Below, in pieces: positions 45,841 through 58,632 of a stretch of DNA of 64,000 nucleotides. Numbering within the stretch: position 1 is the stretch's first letter; every line of letters begins with the position of its first letter. Source of the stretch: Beaufortia kweichowensis (lineage: Eukaryota > Chordata > Actinopteri > Cypriniformes > Gastromyzontidae); NCBI GenBank assembly GCA_019155185.1, contig CM032798.1:3361501-3425500 (forward strand). Direction: 5' to 3'. The notes beneath the pieces are model-generated. The model ran no database searches. It was not told the origin of the DNA and saw only the letters and a program-made list of their open reading frames with translations. Both the position numbers and the translations under genes were made by a program.

Positions 45841-48800
45841 TCAGAGGCCAGTATCGTTGTAGGTTGGGGTGGCGACTTTCAGGATGCTCTGTGCATTCTC
45901 CTCCACCAGGGGGCGCCATTTAACTTCTCCTGTTAAAAGAAGGTCCTCGCCATCCAGGGAATCAATGTACTGCATCTGTGTTTGAGACAAGAACATTTGT
46001 ACTGTATGATCTAAAGAGGACACTTGTTGTGCAAGAGCGGACAGTGTGTTCGATGAACAAAAGGTTTCAATTTGGATTAACAGGAGTCATAAACTATAGC
46101 ATTTAACAGTAAAATGTTCAATAACTTTGATTCTACTTTGAACTTTGAAGATATATGCCTATATAGAAAGTGACTTACTAAACCTAAATCTTATCTTTCT
46201 TTGAAAATAAGGATAAAATTAAATTGGATTAAAACACTAAATACATATCAAAAAACCATTTAAACAACATCTTCAATCATGATCTGGTTCTGACAGGATG
46301 TGTATAAGTACCTATGTATTGTATGTGTTGTTTGTTTTATGTTTTTGTTTATTATGATTATGATCACCTGTCAAGGGACCGCGGATGAAAATTAGCCTTT
46401 GGCTAAATTCGGTACAATGCATGAAATGGTAACATTTATGTTAAAATTGTACATGGTCCCTTTCAAATAAATTTTTTAATAATAATAATAATAATCATAT
46501 GTACCTAATATAAAATATATTATTATTAAGGAATGTAATATACATTATTCTAATGAAGTTTAGTTTCTTAATATACAGAAAAGGTTAGTTTATCACTCAT
46601 TATGGACTGTATATATTTTCTCCAAGGTACAGTATGACAAAATGCCCACAACACCACCCCTTGCAACAACAAATCAAGTATGTGTTGTGTCAGGACTCAT
46701 TTTGCTATATTGCACAACTAAATGTCCACATTCATATAGTTACACTAAGCATAGTTTCTGCTCGCGTTTGACACTTCTCGTGGCCTGCTGTATCCACATT
46801 TCAACTCGGAAAAAAACGCTAACTCAAACACGATGATGGCGATGATGTCAGAGCTGGCGGGTGTTTGTCAAAAGTGATTAGCGTTGAATAACGATGCAGT
46901 CAAGAGCTGGCGCACACATGGCAGCGTGTGACATCATCAGAAGAGGCCACTGTAGCCATGGCAACTGTCCCTTTCTGAGTTCTGTCATCAGTCGCTGCCA
47001 TGCTTCGTGATCTGCACCTGTGACTGTTTTTCTTTTTACCCTCTCACGCCACCTTTTCTGTAGCCGAACGGGGCCCTGATGCCCGAGGCCTACGTATGAC
47101 GCATATTTGTTGTTTTTCTTTTTGCAGGATGCCTGCGAGGCACCAACGTAAATCGCATGTAACACACCTCGCTCAAACACTCCTGCCAGCACCTGTAATG
47201 ATCTCATGCTCAGTGATGGAGAATGGACATTGTGCATGTTGGGTTTGGGAAAAAGAGTAGTTGATGTTGGTGTTTGACGGAAAAGACGTCACGTAACTTA
47301 AAGAAATAACAGACTTTCATGGTAAAAATAAACTGGGTTACCAGAGCAAAAATGTCGTTCTTTTTGACCAAAACGCAGAATTGAATTCTTTTCAACATCT
47401 CTCTATAACAATAGTCCTTGAAAATGAAGGTCTAGCATCAAATCTACAATAACAAAACTAAATCTCGTGTCTAAGACGACATCTTGAGAGCTTTCTAAGA
47501 CAGCTCATACGCTCATGTGGGTTCTGAATCTGGGCAGAACAGCCTGTTGTTTCCGCAGCTCAAAGCATTGACACAAAATGGCGTGACACCGCTAGTGGAT
47601 CAACAGTTCCTGTTTGTGTTTACTTTTGTGTTGTCACGCCAGCCCGGCCGCAGGGCGAGGCGTGTACGGACAAAAACACTAATGATTTCACGGCAATGAT
47701 CAGGCTTCCTCTTTATACGCTGTGACACGACCAGAAAAGTTTATAAACGCAGCAAATGACTGAATCACGAGAATGATCTGGTATTCGTTTACCATGTTAA
47801 ATGTTTAGTATCTCATTGGGGTTGAGTGACAGACGGGGAGACGTGTAGAACTGTGTTCTATACATAACCACACGTCTGTGTTTGCACAAGTCTATGCAAG
47901 AAAACATACGTACTAACCTGTTTGCGGACATATTCGACCATCAGTTCGAGCTGTCTGGGGTCTTCACACTGGCGGTTTAACAGGTTCCTCCAGAGCGCTG
48001 CGGCCAGGACGCAATCGTCTGACAAAATCCCCTAAAACACGAGACCAACGTCAACCTCAACCACACTTTTTAATATCATCCAGCGTGTATTTGACTACTT
48101 ACCTCGTCATAACCAAAAATAGCAGCATAGAACGTCTCGGTCATGGCCTTCATACTCTCCTTTCTCTGAACGGCATCAATCTGCAATCGAAAAAAACAAC
48201 TACAATAAATAACCAATTTTTCATAACAAACCTAAAATATCATCCATTAACAAAGTGGTTTATTAATTACCAAAGATTTTGCCATTTTGATATCACCAGC
48301 ATTAGTAAAAAAACAAAAACAAGGATTTGATCATTTTGATGTCAGTTCCAAAACTCAAAACAAACATTTTCTGCTTACACGTTGCTAACAAATTTCAAGT
48401 AAACTGTGTAAATGTGTTTTTACTAAAGTCATTTACCATGGTATTTTATCTGCATCTGCAGATCTTTGTAAAAGCAGCAGCTGAAAAACACATTGGTTAA
48501 CATCTTAAGATCAACAAGATGTTGAAAAGCACAATGACTTTTCAATAAGTTTCTGCTCTGTGATCTTTAATTAATCCTCCCCATAAAACTTGAAAACTAA
48601 CAAGACTGTATGTCTGATTCTAAGATCTTAAATGTGTTCACTCGGGATCTGGAATCCTCCTTGGCACCAAATGTCCAACATGTGGAGAATAAGGCAACAA
48701 TCTAATCCCAGAAAACAAAAGCAGGGATGGATCTGAAGCGAGAGCCTGGCCAGGTGCTTCGATCCGCATGAATCTAAACACGCACAAGCACATCGGTCGT

Positions 48801-51800
48801 AGACACCAGCCCTTAGGAGATTTGGGTGGGGAGATTTTCAAAACAAATGTGTTTATTCTTAAGTCTTGTATGTCGGGTTTTCTGCATGCTCGGACTGCGT
48901 CGGGTCACCGTGTGTGTTCGTGAACGCGTGGGGTGGAAAGCACCTGTGCATAATTACACAGACCTGCACATAATCAATCTCATCTGGCCGGGTTTTAAGT
49001 TCTCTATTCTGTGTGCTCTTTACCCTTTCTCTGTTCCCAGAAACACACTTATGCAAAATCGAGTTTAGTTTTAAGTGAATGTAGCTACCAGAATAACATC
49101 ACATCCGATTTAATAACAACAATTTAATAACTATTCCTCCCTGATCTCCTCTCTCATTCATCCATCTTCGTCTCCTCATCCCCCTCTCCCGTGTAGTGAC
49201 GCAGGTTGGTAAAACCAGCCGTGGATATTTAATTCCCAGCACTAATCAGACCGAGAGACCGAAACTTGCTAGAGAGGCAAAATCTCAACCCTTCACCGTC
49301 AAATTAGTGTCATATCTCACTTTCCTGTCATTACTAAAGGTTAGAAAAACTCTCCGAATCACACACACTTGAGAGCGTGTGTACGCAGAGGAAAGTTCAA
49401 GGGGGGCTGGTCTAACACGGCACAAATGACAAGTATTTTAGCACAATTAGGAGAAGTAACTTAACCGTAGTGAGGATTGAGCGAGTGGTGGGGGCGTCCA
49501 TTTTCAGCGCTGTAACTGGATCCCGATACGACGAGGCGGAGCTGTCAGAAGCGCTGATTACAGTCCATTTACACACGGTTTTCGCAGCTTAAAAAATAAC
49601 GTTTTCAGTGGCGAGCACACAAGGAAATACCTCCTTACTTCTGACCTGTGAAAACACACCCCACATCAGGTCAAAGTGAAGCATGTGTGCCAGTCTGTTC
49701 TCAGTTACATCTGCAAATATAACCTGTTAATGCTCTGGGTTATTCCATTATCACTTCATTACTTAGTAATCGTGCCGTGACTGTTGAAATTTAAAGGTGT
49801 AATATTGTTACTGAATCAACTTTTTGAAAGAACTTTTTCAGCAGTTCAAAAAGACAACGCTATACAAAACATCTGTCTCATCACCAGGTTTCATTCACAT
49901 CATCATGAGAAAATTGACAGTAGGGTAAAGGTAAAATAAATCATTTTTAAGCCACTAGTGTCACCATATGAAACTGCAAATATATTACAGTTTTCCCTCC
50001 CCTATTTGCCACTGGTCATAAAAACACATTTTACTTATAGTTGTCTCTGCTTACCAAGCTGGGAAAGGAGGCTATAAAGTATGTTAACATTGAAAAACAT
50101 TACACATTTCACCTTAAACACATAATTCACAGTTACATGTCAACACTGCATATTCCCTGGTTCTCCCATAACAATCAAAAGAAAAGGATAGCATTATTCC
50201 ATAAGGTAAACACATGTATTTGGAGGCTTACAAATGTATGAAAGTTATTGCATTAGAGGTGGAACCAGGTGCAACCTAATCTGCACAGCTTGTCCAAAAC
50301 AGCCTTCAATTTTCTGGTCATTTCTGCAATGACTTTTACCCAACAGGTAATTTTTAGAGGCTGAATGAAGTCATTTCCCTTCAAGTTCACACAGGTGTCT
50401 TAGCCGAGTAACCACAGGTCTAGTTCATCACATTAACTATGTGTTCAAACACATTTTAAACAGCACGACTGTTGAAAGAAAACACACAAAAATCTGTGCT
50501 TGTGCTATGTCAAATAAATTACACTTGATTTGATATCTTATAATCAAATGAAACAACATTCAAGAATTTTAAAATGCATCTCACGTATGCAAATACTTTT
50601 TGGGGCCACCAAAACTTGCGGATGACCTGCCAACCATGCTCTGCATAAGACTTCTAGAAAGCTAAGGAAAGAGAAAACTGACAGACCGTGATGGAAAATG
50701 AAGTCACTTTCTATGGTGCCACTCGATGGCCGATGCCAGGACTGAGGGGTCAAATGTCTCTGTCCCAAACACACCCGTGGCCAAAACGCCCACTGCAACT
50801 CACATCTCATTGAAAATCACATCTTGACGACACGCTTTGCACAAACGGGCCAACGGCACACACGTGACGGAAGTAAGTTGCTGGGCAGCGTGACAAGTTC
50901 AAACTCAAACTTCATTTCTCGCCGTCATTTTTCATTTCACGCCCATTTAATTTCATTAAATACAATAATGAGTTGTGATTAGAATAGTTTGACATAGTTT
51001 ATGGCTGGACATGTTTTTTAGTTCTTAGTTAAAGTTAGTTTGCCATATACGAATACACTGAAGCATATATACAGAAAATGTAAAATCTATTTGTGCCAGA
51101 CAATTTGTGAAGCCCACATTCAAAAGGAAAATTACAGCTACAATAATACAATCTTCAGTACAATCCTGTGTGAGAGACATGCCATTTATTTTTTGATAAT
51201 ATATTGACTACTTAATATTCCCTGATAAAGATCTAAAGACCTAATTAATAAAATTATTATATTCCTTCTTAATATCTTAATATTATATAATAAAACACAA
51301 CAAACATACTCTGTATGGGTACACCAAAAAATGACAATTTAAAAAAGTCTTTATAAGGCGAGTTTTACCCAATCCGGCTGTTGACCGAAAATGAATTTGA
51401 CACCTTTGGCTTGTACTACAGGAGACAACTTTAGGGGTCCAAAATATACTTTGGCCCTTATTATTAATATACTGTCTGCAATGTTAAATTGATAATAAGC
51501 TCATAAAATCTTACTGGCCAAACAAGCACCTGAAAAACTGAGAGGATTATAATAAAAGCCTTCACGAGAATATAGTGATTTTTGATTTATGAGCTCTGCA
51601 AGAGGGGAAAAGTGACATTATGGAAAAAGTCATGGCAAAGCATGGCATAAGAGAGGTGCTGATTTCATTAAACACACGCACACACACACACAAAGTACAA
51701 CACTATTTTACCTAAAAGCTTACGTCTTTTTTCACATATATGTTGCATGCAGACCTTGAACCAATATCACAGGGTAAAAGTCAATCATGTCAATAAGGAT

Positions 51801-54800
51801 TTTTACACTACTCTTCAATCTGGGTTAACAGCTTTTTTATGCGTTTTAGGACTTGTAATACAACGACGTATTAGCCAACTTGCTTTGCATGGACAACACC
51901 TGGCAAAGAGCTAAAACAGCACTGTGTGAACAGCCCAAAACTGTACAATTTGTTAGACCACTTATGTGATGGTTGTTATTGCACACCAGTCAAATCTGAG
52001 GTTTTTGCATTGAAGTCTCCCTAAACAAAGCTGTCTCTATCCTCAAGTCTAACTCATAAAACCTAAGAGCTGTTCTCGAATAAATAAACCGCTCTTCTAA
52101 TATTCTAACTGACGGTCGAACAAAATCTGTCAATGGTTGGCCTGCGTCCAGCTCTCTAAGCCCGAAGTGACTGATTAGCCGTCACTGGTTTGATCTGGTT
52201 CGTGTTAACTAGTTCACGGGGTTATGCAATACATGACCCAGGCCGCTTTATTGGGGCTGTGCGTTATATGTTAATACTGCACACGCGCAGCCTTGGACCG
52301 GGTTATGCTTGCCCTTCAAAGTAATACTAATTCAGTCCCATTATTAAGATTGAGATGGAGGCTAGAGGAGACGCAGGGATGTCAACAAACAGAAGTGTGG
52401 GGAAAGAGAGAGAGATTTCTGTTTTTACAGCTGGGCTGAAGATTGTTCCCACCCTTTCTGACAGCGGTTCCCCTAAGGCGCCTTGTGTTGGCTTTCTCTC
52501 AGACACACACACACACGCACACTCGAGCACGGCAGGAGTATGTCGTCTTAACTGACCTTGTGCTGATTTAAACACCTTTTGCTACTTCTCTGGACAGTGC
52601 TCGGCTCCAAATGCCGCCACAGTCTATAGAGCGTAGTCTTTACATCCGAAAGTACGTGTGTGTGTGTGTGGGAGAGAGGCCGTCTTTCACTGTATACCCT
52701 TTATTATTTCCCCATTTTTTGACATATCCAAACAACAGACCAGATAATCATCCTTAAGGTCTTGCAAAACATCTGGCTGAGCAAATATCTGTCGCAGGGT
52801 GTTCCTAAAAAAATAAAGTACCTAACACTTGATTCACAACACTTGTGGGGTAGTGCTCGCCTGATGCGGATATCTAGCCAGCATGGGGGGCGATCGCCAA
52901 TCAAATGCCAACAAACAGTGAAATCAATGTGATTTTTGTAGGTGTAGTTCATCACATTACCTATGGACTATGTTCTACTAACGTTTGACAAGCAGAACGT
53001 GTCCAAAAACATCCATAACAATACTTTTTGATTGTTTAATATTTTGTTTATTAAGTTGCTTTGAAAAGTAAAATTAAAACAAAATTTTATCATCATAAAT
53101 TTTGGATTTGAAAATACTGTTTATCAATTAAGTGGGCATGATTATCAGTCAAATTGATATTCTTCATATGGCAAAATATTTTTTAATAAATCTATTATAT
53201 TTGTGCCGGACAGTTTTAATACATGATGCCTAACATAAAATGCTAAATCTCTAAAAAGAAGTTGACTTAAACACACTTACCCCCATGATCTTGCTCCTCT
53301 GCTCCACATCCTCCCACATGGAGTGGACGATGTAACGGCACATGTACTTCCCAGCCCTGCCTTCCTGTCGCATCCGGACCAAACACATCCTACAGGAGCA
53401 GAGCAGAGTGCTGACTCAAGACAGCCAACAGTTTCGGAAAGAGGTGCTTGTGTTACGCTACGCTGCGTGACCAGGAAACTTCAGAGATCCGTGCCATTGT
53501 AATGTCCACCCGCTGACACATTCACGTGAAGGAATATTCATCATGTACGTGTTCGGTTAAATATATCATTGGCTCTAAAGAAAGCATAGTCGGCCCGTTA
53601 TTGTGTTGATTAGCAAAATTAATGAAAAATAACACACAATAGATGCAAAGCAAATAAACATTTAAAGCACGCAACTATTAGGCTTTTTTAAACAAAGTAC
53701 AATCCATAACACTTAAACTCTCCACATGTTTGCTGGTGTGAACGACTGACCCATATCCAATTATTCAACTCACGTCACTCACAACCACCTAAAAAAGTCT
53801 GCTTACGTCTGCCTGTTATTCCCACAAGGATACCAGGATGATGTATTAGCCGTTTTACTGCACTTTTTACATGAAACACACTTCCTCCACTACATTGGTA
53901 ACGCATGACCAGAACTACATCCACCTAGAAAAGTATGTGAGCTAGACAGTACGCTTGCCCTATAGACTTCTATTGAAAGTCTATAACTGCAAAAACTGTT
54001 TCCCATTCTTTTATTTTATTCTTTTATACTCAAATCCAAACATATTCACATTACAAACAGCCGAAAAACATTAATGGCAACTTTAAATAAAGCTAAACCT
54101 GTTTTAAACCCAGTACATATGTATGTGCATGCGTGCGTGAACGACCGGTGAGCTCGACCAGTGAGTCCAGAGTGAGATTTCCCAGTCACTGTGCAAAGAA
54201 CACAGTTAGTCACCGTTCACACGCACAGCTGCATGAGCAAACACAAAGTGCCTTTAACTAAGTTTACAGAGCATTAGTGCCTGAACCGCTATAATTAATC
54301 ATCCGTCTGTCTCTGATGACATCAGATCTTTTTATAAATTATGTCAGCCCTGGTCACCTGTGCATTTGCATATGTCATCAGCAAATGTGTTGCAAATGCA
54401 AATGTCCATTTCTAAACATAATGTTTAGAATCTAGTGAAATGCCATATTAAATTCATCAAGCTGACCTGAATGGTTTAACATCTTCACATCTTGAAAACG
54501 CTGGCATGGCACAATGTTGCGGTTCAATCTGAAATCTTGCCCAAATACTCACCAAACATGGAGCTGTGCCACCAGAAACCAGGAGTTAAGCGTGTCGGGC
54601 AGAGAGCACTCTGGGAGAAAGAGAGAAGGGGAGGCAAAAGACATTATAAGGGCAAAGGAGAAAACGCAACTTGTAGCCAAACCTATGCAAACTTGGGCTC
54701 TGATTCCAAAACCGCTATTTGGGTTTACACCTGTTTTTTCCTTAGCTAAAGAAAACAACATAACACAGCTGTAAACTGCCACATAAATATTTCAGGTGGT

Positions 54801-57027
54801 GCTGAAAAGGTCCCTTTACGCTAATATTAACATTTCGGCTGAAGCGAGGTATGTTTAGGAGTTTAACAAAAAATTAAATGAGCATGACATAAGACTTTTA
54901 TGGCCATAATGCAATATGAGTGTGTAAAAATGTTTGTCCTTCTTTCTATGGCTATGGCTATGGCTAAAACTACTCACTTTCAAAAAAATCGTCATAGTTG
55001 ATTCTTTCTACACAGCATGTGTACATCCGCAGGGCAGCTATCTTTATTTTCTGCAAAGGAAAAGAGACATTCATGACACATGTGATCAAAAGCCACTTAA
55101 TTAGGACTGATCAAAAGCAGGAACTCATTCAATTGGCCAAGACACCACAGTGTTCATGTTTTCAGTCTGGTTTGCGTACCAAACATGTGCACTGAAATAA
55201 AGCAGCTAAGCTGGAAATTCAGACAGACGTGCTGCTGATGACTCCAGCACGAAGGGTCAGCTGAAGTCTGTTTCACAATATGAAGTATATTTCACAATAT
55301 ACCTATTATATTGTTGAGTTATGGGAAACACAGAGTTATGTAGAAAACACAACCAAATGAAAGAAACATCTTAAGCAGACCTTACCCATTTGTTGTATTT
55401 GAAGCGGCCCAGTAAAGCCCATAGCCTCAATCAATCTGGTGAAGGCCCCCACCTCTTCTTCTGTGGCCTGTGGGGTCTCTTTGACAGCACACAGCTGGAA
55501 GCAGATTATAGAAACACAACTGACATTATTGGGCTACACTGAACATTGACATACACACGTAAGCATCTAGAGCAAAGTTGACACACAAACATACTCGCAG
55601 ATAAATAATGTCAAATGCATATCAGTGTCAAATTGTGTCAAATATATTCCTAGCTGTTAACCTGAGATGACAGCGTACACCATCAGTATGGTATTATTTT
55701 TATTCTTTTGGCCATATTCTGTTCTTGAAAGAGTAATGCATTCCTTCCAATTTTGAGCAACATTTGCTTATCCTTAAAAAATAAGGCACAACAAAACTCT
55801 CTATAGTGGATCTCTTACATTACTTTCAAATCAATGTTTTGAATTGTAGGATTCTACAAAACCTAACACCATACATAACTGAAAAGGAAGTCTTCTGCAA
55901 CATCACTAAATTATTTGTACGAAAGAAAGCACAAACAGATTTTTGAATAGTTGACAAATATACTGTAAATGAGTCCTATGGTGTGAGTTGTGTGACATAG
56001 AAAAGATTTTGGGGGAAAAACACTCTAAAATAAAGATAATTGTAACTCTAACACTGAAGACAAATCTCTCTCATGCTATTTGTATTTTTTATATAACATT
56101 TTTGCTGTCACACCAAAGGACACATTTACATATATATTTGTCAATCACTCAAATGTGTATAAATCTTTCCAGAAAAAACAATACAGAATCATTTAACAAT
56201 TAAATTATTACTATCAACCATTACTACTATCAAGTAGGTATTCACCAAATCAGCAATAAGCTGACTAACTAATATTCTACTTTTAGATAAACAACAGAAA
56301 CCCACAGACCCGTCTTACACAAATCTACACGTGTATTAATATTCTGATTCTTTTTAATTAATAAAATAGTTCCTTTAAAAACTACATTGCCTAAGCAAAA
56401 AGAGAAGAGGGGGTTGGAAACTGCACACACCTTGCTTGTACTATGAAGAGCTCGGCATTGACTCAGGACACCTGCTGTGATCCGGCACGCCACCAAAGCC
56501 TTGACCTGATATACATGTTGCTCAATGCCCTGGGTAGCAAAAACAAGACATAACAAGTGACAACTGTCAATTTCAGCCACATTTAAACAAAATAAAATGA
56601 AAGGTTCAGTTAAATAGTTAATTAAAATAGTTTGTAAATGTTAATGTACAATTTTTAGCAAACAGCAACTGGACGCCTTGACTTTGCACTTGACATCTAA
56701 GACATCAGAACCAACCTATGGGTGGTAAAATCATAAAGCAAATATTGTACCACATATTTGTAGTTGATATATATGACCCTAGTTTTATCATATAGGTCAG
56801 ACACACTGTTTTCTATCATTATGCAAGATATAAAAATGCAACAACATAATATCTATGTATGCAATAGCTCTGAAAGTCTTGTAAATGCAGTATTAGGTTA
56901 AGGATAAACTTTTAAGAAACCCCAATAGAAGCAACCTAAGTGATGTTATTACCTTCCTGAGGACAGCAGTCGATGCTGAAGCGTTTATTAAATGTCTGAC
57001 GGCCGACTGCAGGTGTCGCCGATACAT
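45841..57027 (-). CDS. uqcc1: Ubiquinol-cytochrome c reductase complex assembly factor 1, with a +1 frameshift in exon 3
   Basis: Nine minus-strand exons: 57027-56953, 56529-56431, 55494-55386, 55050-54978, 54610-54553, 53389-53281, 48180-48103, 48031-47918, 45975-45841. The protein starts with an Arg-rich mitochondrial-targeting-like MYRRHLQSAVRHLINASAST. The Cbp3/UQCC1 chaperone domain follows: EEVGAFTRLIEAMGFTG, KIKIAALRMYTCCVER, LPDTLNSWFLVAQLHVW, MCLVRMRQEGRAGKYMCRYI, FYAAIFGYDEGILSDD, and ends LKVATPTYNDTGL, almost as in human. With UQCC2 it supports cytochrome b synthesis and complex III assembly in mitochondria. Coding bases total 850, one more than 283 codons. In exon 3 the frame is right up to MGFTG and, after one surplus base within 55401-55410, right again from KYNKW. 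Read literally, it stops after about 113 residues. Everything else is intact, so a sequence error or a recent allele is likelier than an old pseudogene. The low confidence in the frame does not affect gene identity. Confidence 0.93.
45976..47917 (-). other. uqcc1: uqcc1 intron 8
   Basis: Intron before the last coding exon. It holds a LINE-like tail (46321-46494) and a GC-richer, complex block at about 46840-47240 that stands out from flanking AT-rich DNA; see findings. Confidence 0.6.
46321..46494 (+). mobile_element. Non-LTR retrotransposon 3'-end fragment
   Basis: 'cacctgtcaagggaccgcgg', 'atgaaaattagcctttggct' and 'gtccctttcaaataaa', followed by an AAT triplet tail (46476-46494), look like the 3' UTR and tail of a fish LINE. 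The A-rich repeated tail and the absence of a right inverted repeat support retroposition. Family not named. Confidence 0.5.
48181..53280 (-). other. uqcc1: uqcc1 intron 6 (5.1 kb)
   Basis: Largest uqcc1 intron, GTAAGT donor and GCAG acceptor. AT-rich, with short CA/GT microsatellites near 51670-51690, 52502-52516 and 52655-52670, and GC-richer patches near 49480-49560 and 52340-52560. No exon recognised. Confidence 0.6.
53390..56952 (-). other. uqcc1: uqcc1 introns 1 to 5
   Basis: Introns 53390-54552, 54611-54977, 55051-55385, 55495-56430 and 56530-56952, all GT/AG. A triple 'tatggc' tandem lies at about 54948-54965. No other element recognised. Confidence 0.6.
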
Positions 57028-57215
57028 GATTCCGCTAAAAGTCACAATATTTTAATATTGCAACTGTAAAGCGTGAATCTGTGATTGTTACTCTGTAACA
57101 CGTTGTGTAAGAGTTTGTTGTCGTCCCTCCCCTTTCCAGCAATGTCAAAAGAATTTGTCCCGCCTTTAAAATCGTCCGTGTGGAAAACATGTCCGTGGTA
57201 TAAAGTTCCGATGTT
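57028..57215 (-). promoter_or_regulatory. uqcc1: uqcc1 5' UTR and proximal promoter
   Basis: Short region upstream of ATG 57027 containing a pyrimidine-rich 'cccctcccctttcc'-like stretch (57125-57138) and scattered CpG. It ends where AT-rich intergenic DNA begins. No definite motif set. Confidence 0.3.
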
Positions 57216-57341
57216 TGCGCTATGAAATATTTTGATAACGCTTTGTTAAAGAAAGAACAAATAAATAAAATATGTAAATATTTACTAACTGGTCATGGTT
57301 ATTCTTGTGTTTTTATAAAAAGGAAACAAAACACGATGCAT

Positions 57342-57615
57342 TTACAGTTCCAGTCAAAAGTTTGGAAGTTTACTGTTCTGTTGTTTAGATCTTTTCCACA
57401 TTTTAGAATAGTAGTAAACTCATCAACGCCATAAAAAATACATTTGTAACTGCTGGAATTATGTTGTGACTAAAAGCATCCAAAATAAATGAACACCATG
57501 TTATATTTTAACATCTTTAAAAGTAGTCACCCTTTGTCTACAAAATGTACAAAATCATACTCTTGGCATTTTATCATCCAGCTTCTTGAGGTCTCAACCT
57601 CAAGCACTTAAGGAA
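57342..57615. mobile_element. Tc1/mariner-like transposon relic
   Basis: 'ttccagtcaaaagtttgga', 'cacattttagaatagtagta', 'ggaattatgttgtgacta', 'aagtagtcaccctttg' and 'cagcttcttgaggtctcaa' occur in order. This is the recognisable non-coding end of a Tc1-like fish element. The copy is truncated after about 270 bases and has no transposase frame. Confidence 0.6.
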
Positions 57616-57638
57616 TTTCTATATATGCTAGACTCTAG

Positions 57639-57726
57639 AATATAATAAATGAAAATAATTTATAATTAATAAAAAGAGGCCAACGCCTCTTTTTATTAAT
57701 TATAAATTATTTTCATTTATTATATT
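57639..57726. repeat. Perfect 42-bp inverted repeat with 4-nt loop
   Basis: The arm 57639-57680 and the arm 57685-57726 are exact reverse complements over 42 bases, separated only by caac. The stem is AT-rich with a GC clamp (gaggc/gcctc) next to the loop. It directly follows the Tc1-like relic. Confidence 0.97.
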
Positions 57727-57949
57727 TTATTCAATAAAAATAAAATGTTCGTTTTCTAATGAAAGAAATAATATGTTGCCACACTAAAAAAGTGATTTTA
57801 AACATGGAAGTATACACCTTCAGATTAAAAGATTATTGTCTACTTCTCTACTACTGTATATAATAAATGTTTATACTTTACCCAGGTGAGTATTTTTAAT
57901 CCTTGGTATTAAAGTTTCAAGAGACTTTACATCATGGTCAACCATGGGT

Positions 57950-58085
57950 TACGTTCTCATTTGCATATTAATGACGCTGATAACGTTGGTTGCAGGAATT
58001 CACATAGCTACAGAAAGTCGGTTCCTTCCCTAAATCCCTATAAAAACAGCTTGTCCATTCCTCAAAATGTCGCCACGTAAGTTCT
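57950..58085 (+). promoter_or_regulatory. Octamer plus TATA promoter-like cluster
   Basis: An octamer ATTTGCAT (57959-57966) is followed about 70 bases later by a TATA element (tataaaaa, 58039-58046), then an ATG at 58067 (aaaATGt) running into a donor-like C then GTAAGT. The arrangement is reminiscent of octamer-dependent promoters, but no known small RNA or exon follows. Confidence 0.2.
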
Positions 58086-58632
58086 TTCTGGCTCTTTATG
58101 GTAAAATAATCGTGCAAAAATAACAATACAGGTTTTAATGACTGGCCTTTACATGTTTGGTGACATTTCCCTTCAAACGCTACTGTTTAACGTGCGCCTG
58201 AAAGTTTGCGCAGGCGCAGTACTCCGGCGCTGGATTCGAAACACACAGTATATCGATTTTTCATTCGTACTGTGATAGTGTTAGTGACTTTAGTGGCATT
58301 TGTATTATTAATGTTTGGCTCAATCACGTACCTACAATTAAACAAGTTTATTAAGTCTTTATTGTCTACATTGCTCATGTCTCTGCTGCAAAAAACATTT
58401 GTTGAAACTAATGGTTGTAATGGGAAATGTATTGCTTTGAATGACAACTGATATAATGATCTCTGCTAATAATGTGTTAGGTTAATTTGGAGGATTGTTA
58501 TCAGATGGATGTTAAATCCTACTGGAATAAGGCCCAAAAAACACTACATAAAAGAATTTTGTAATGGTTTTAATGGTAAACAGCTGATGATTGATAATGG
58601 TATTTGTAATTTAAACAATACAGTTTGTATTG

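Noticed and set aside
58187..58451. Plus-strand 81-codon ORF with a hydrophobic stretch, and an overlapping minus-strand 86-codon ORF
   Set aside because: Mutually overlapping on opposite strands, no family features; the hydrophobic run can arise from T-rich DNA. Kept only as context for the nearby promoter-like cluster.
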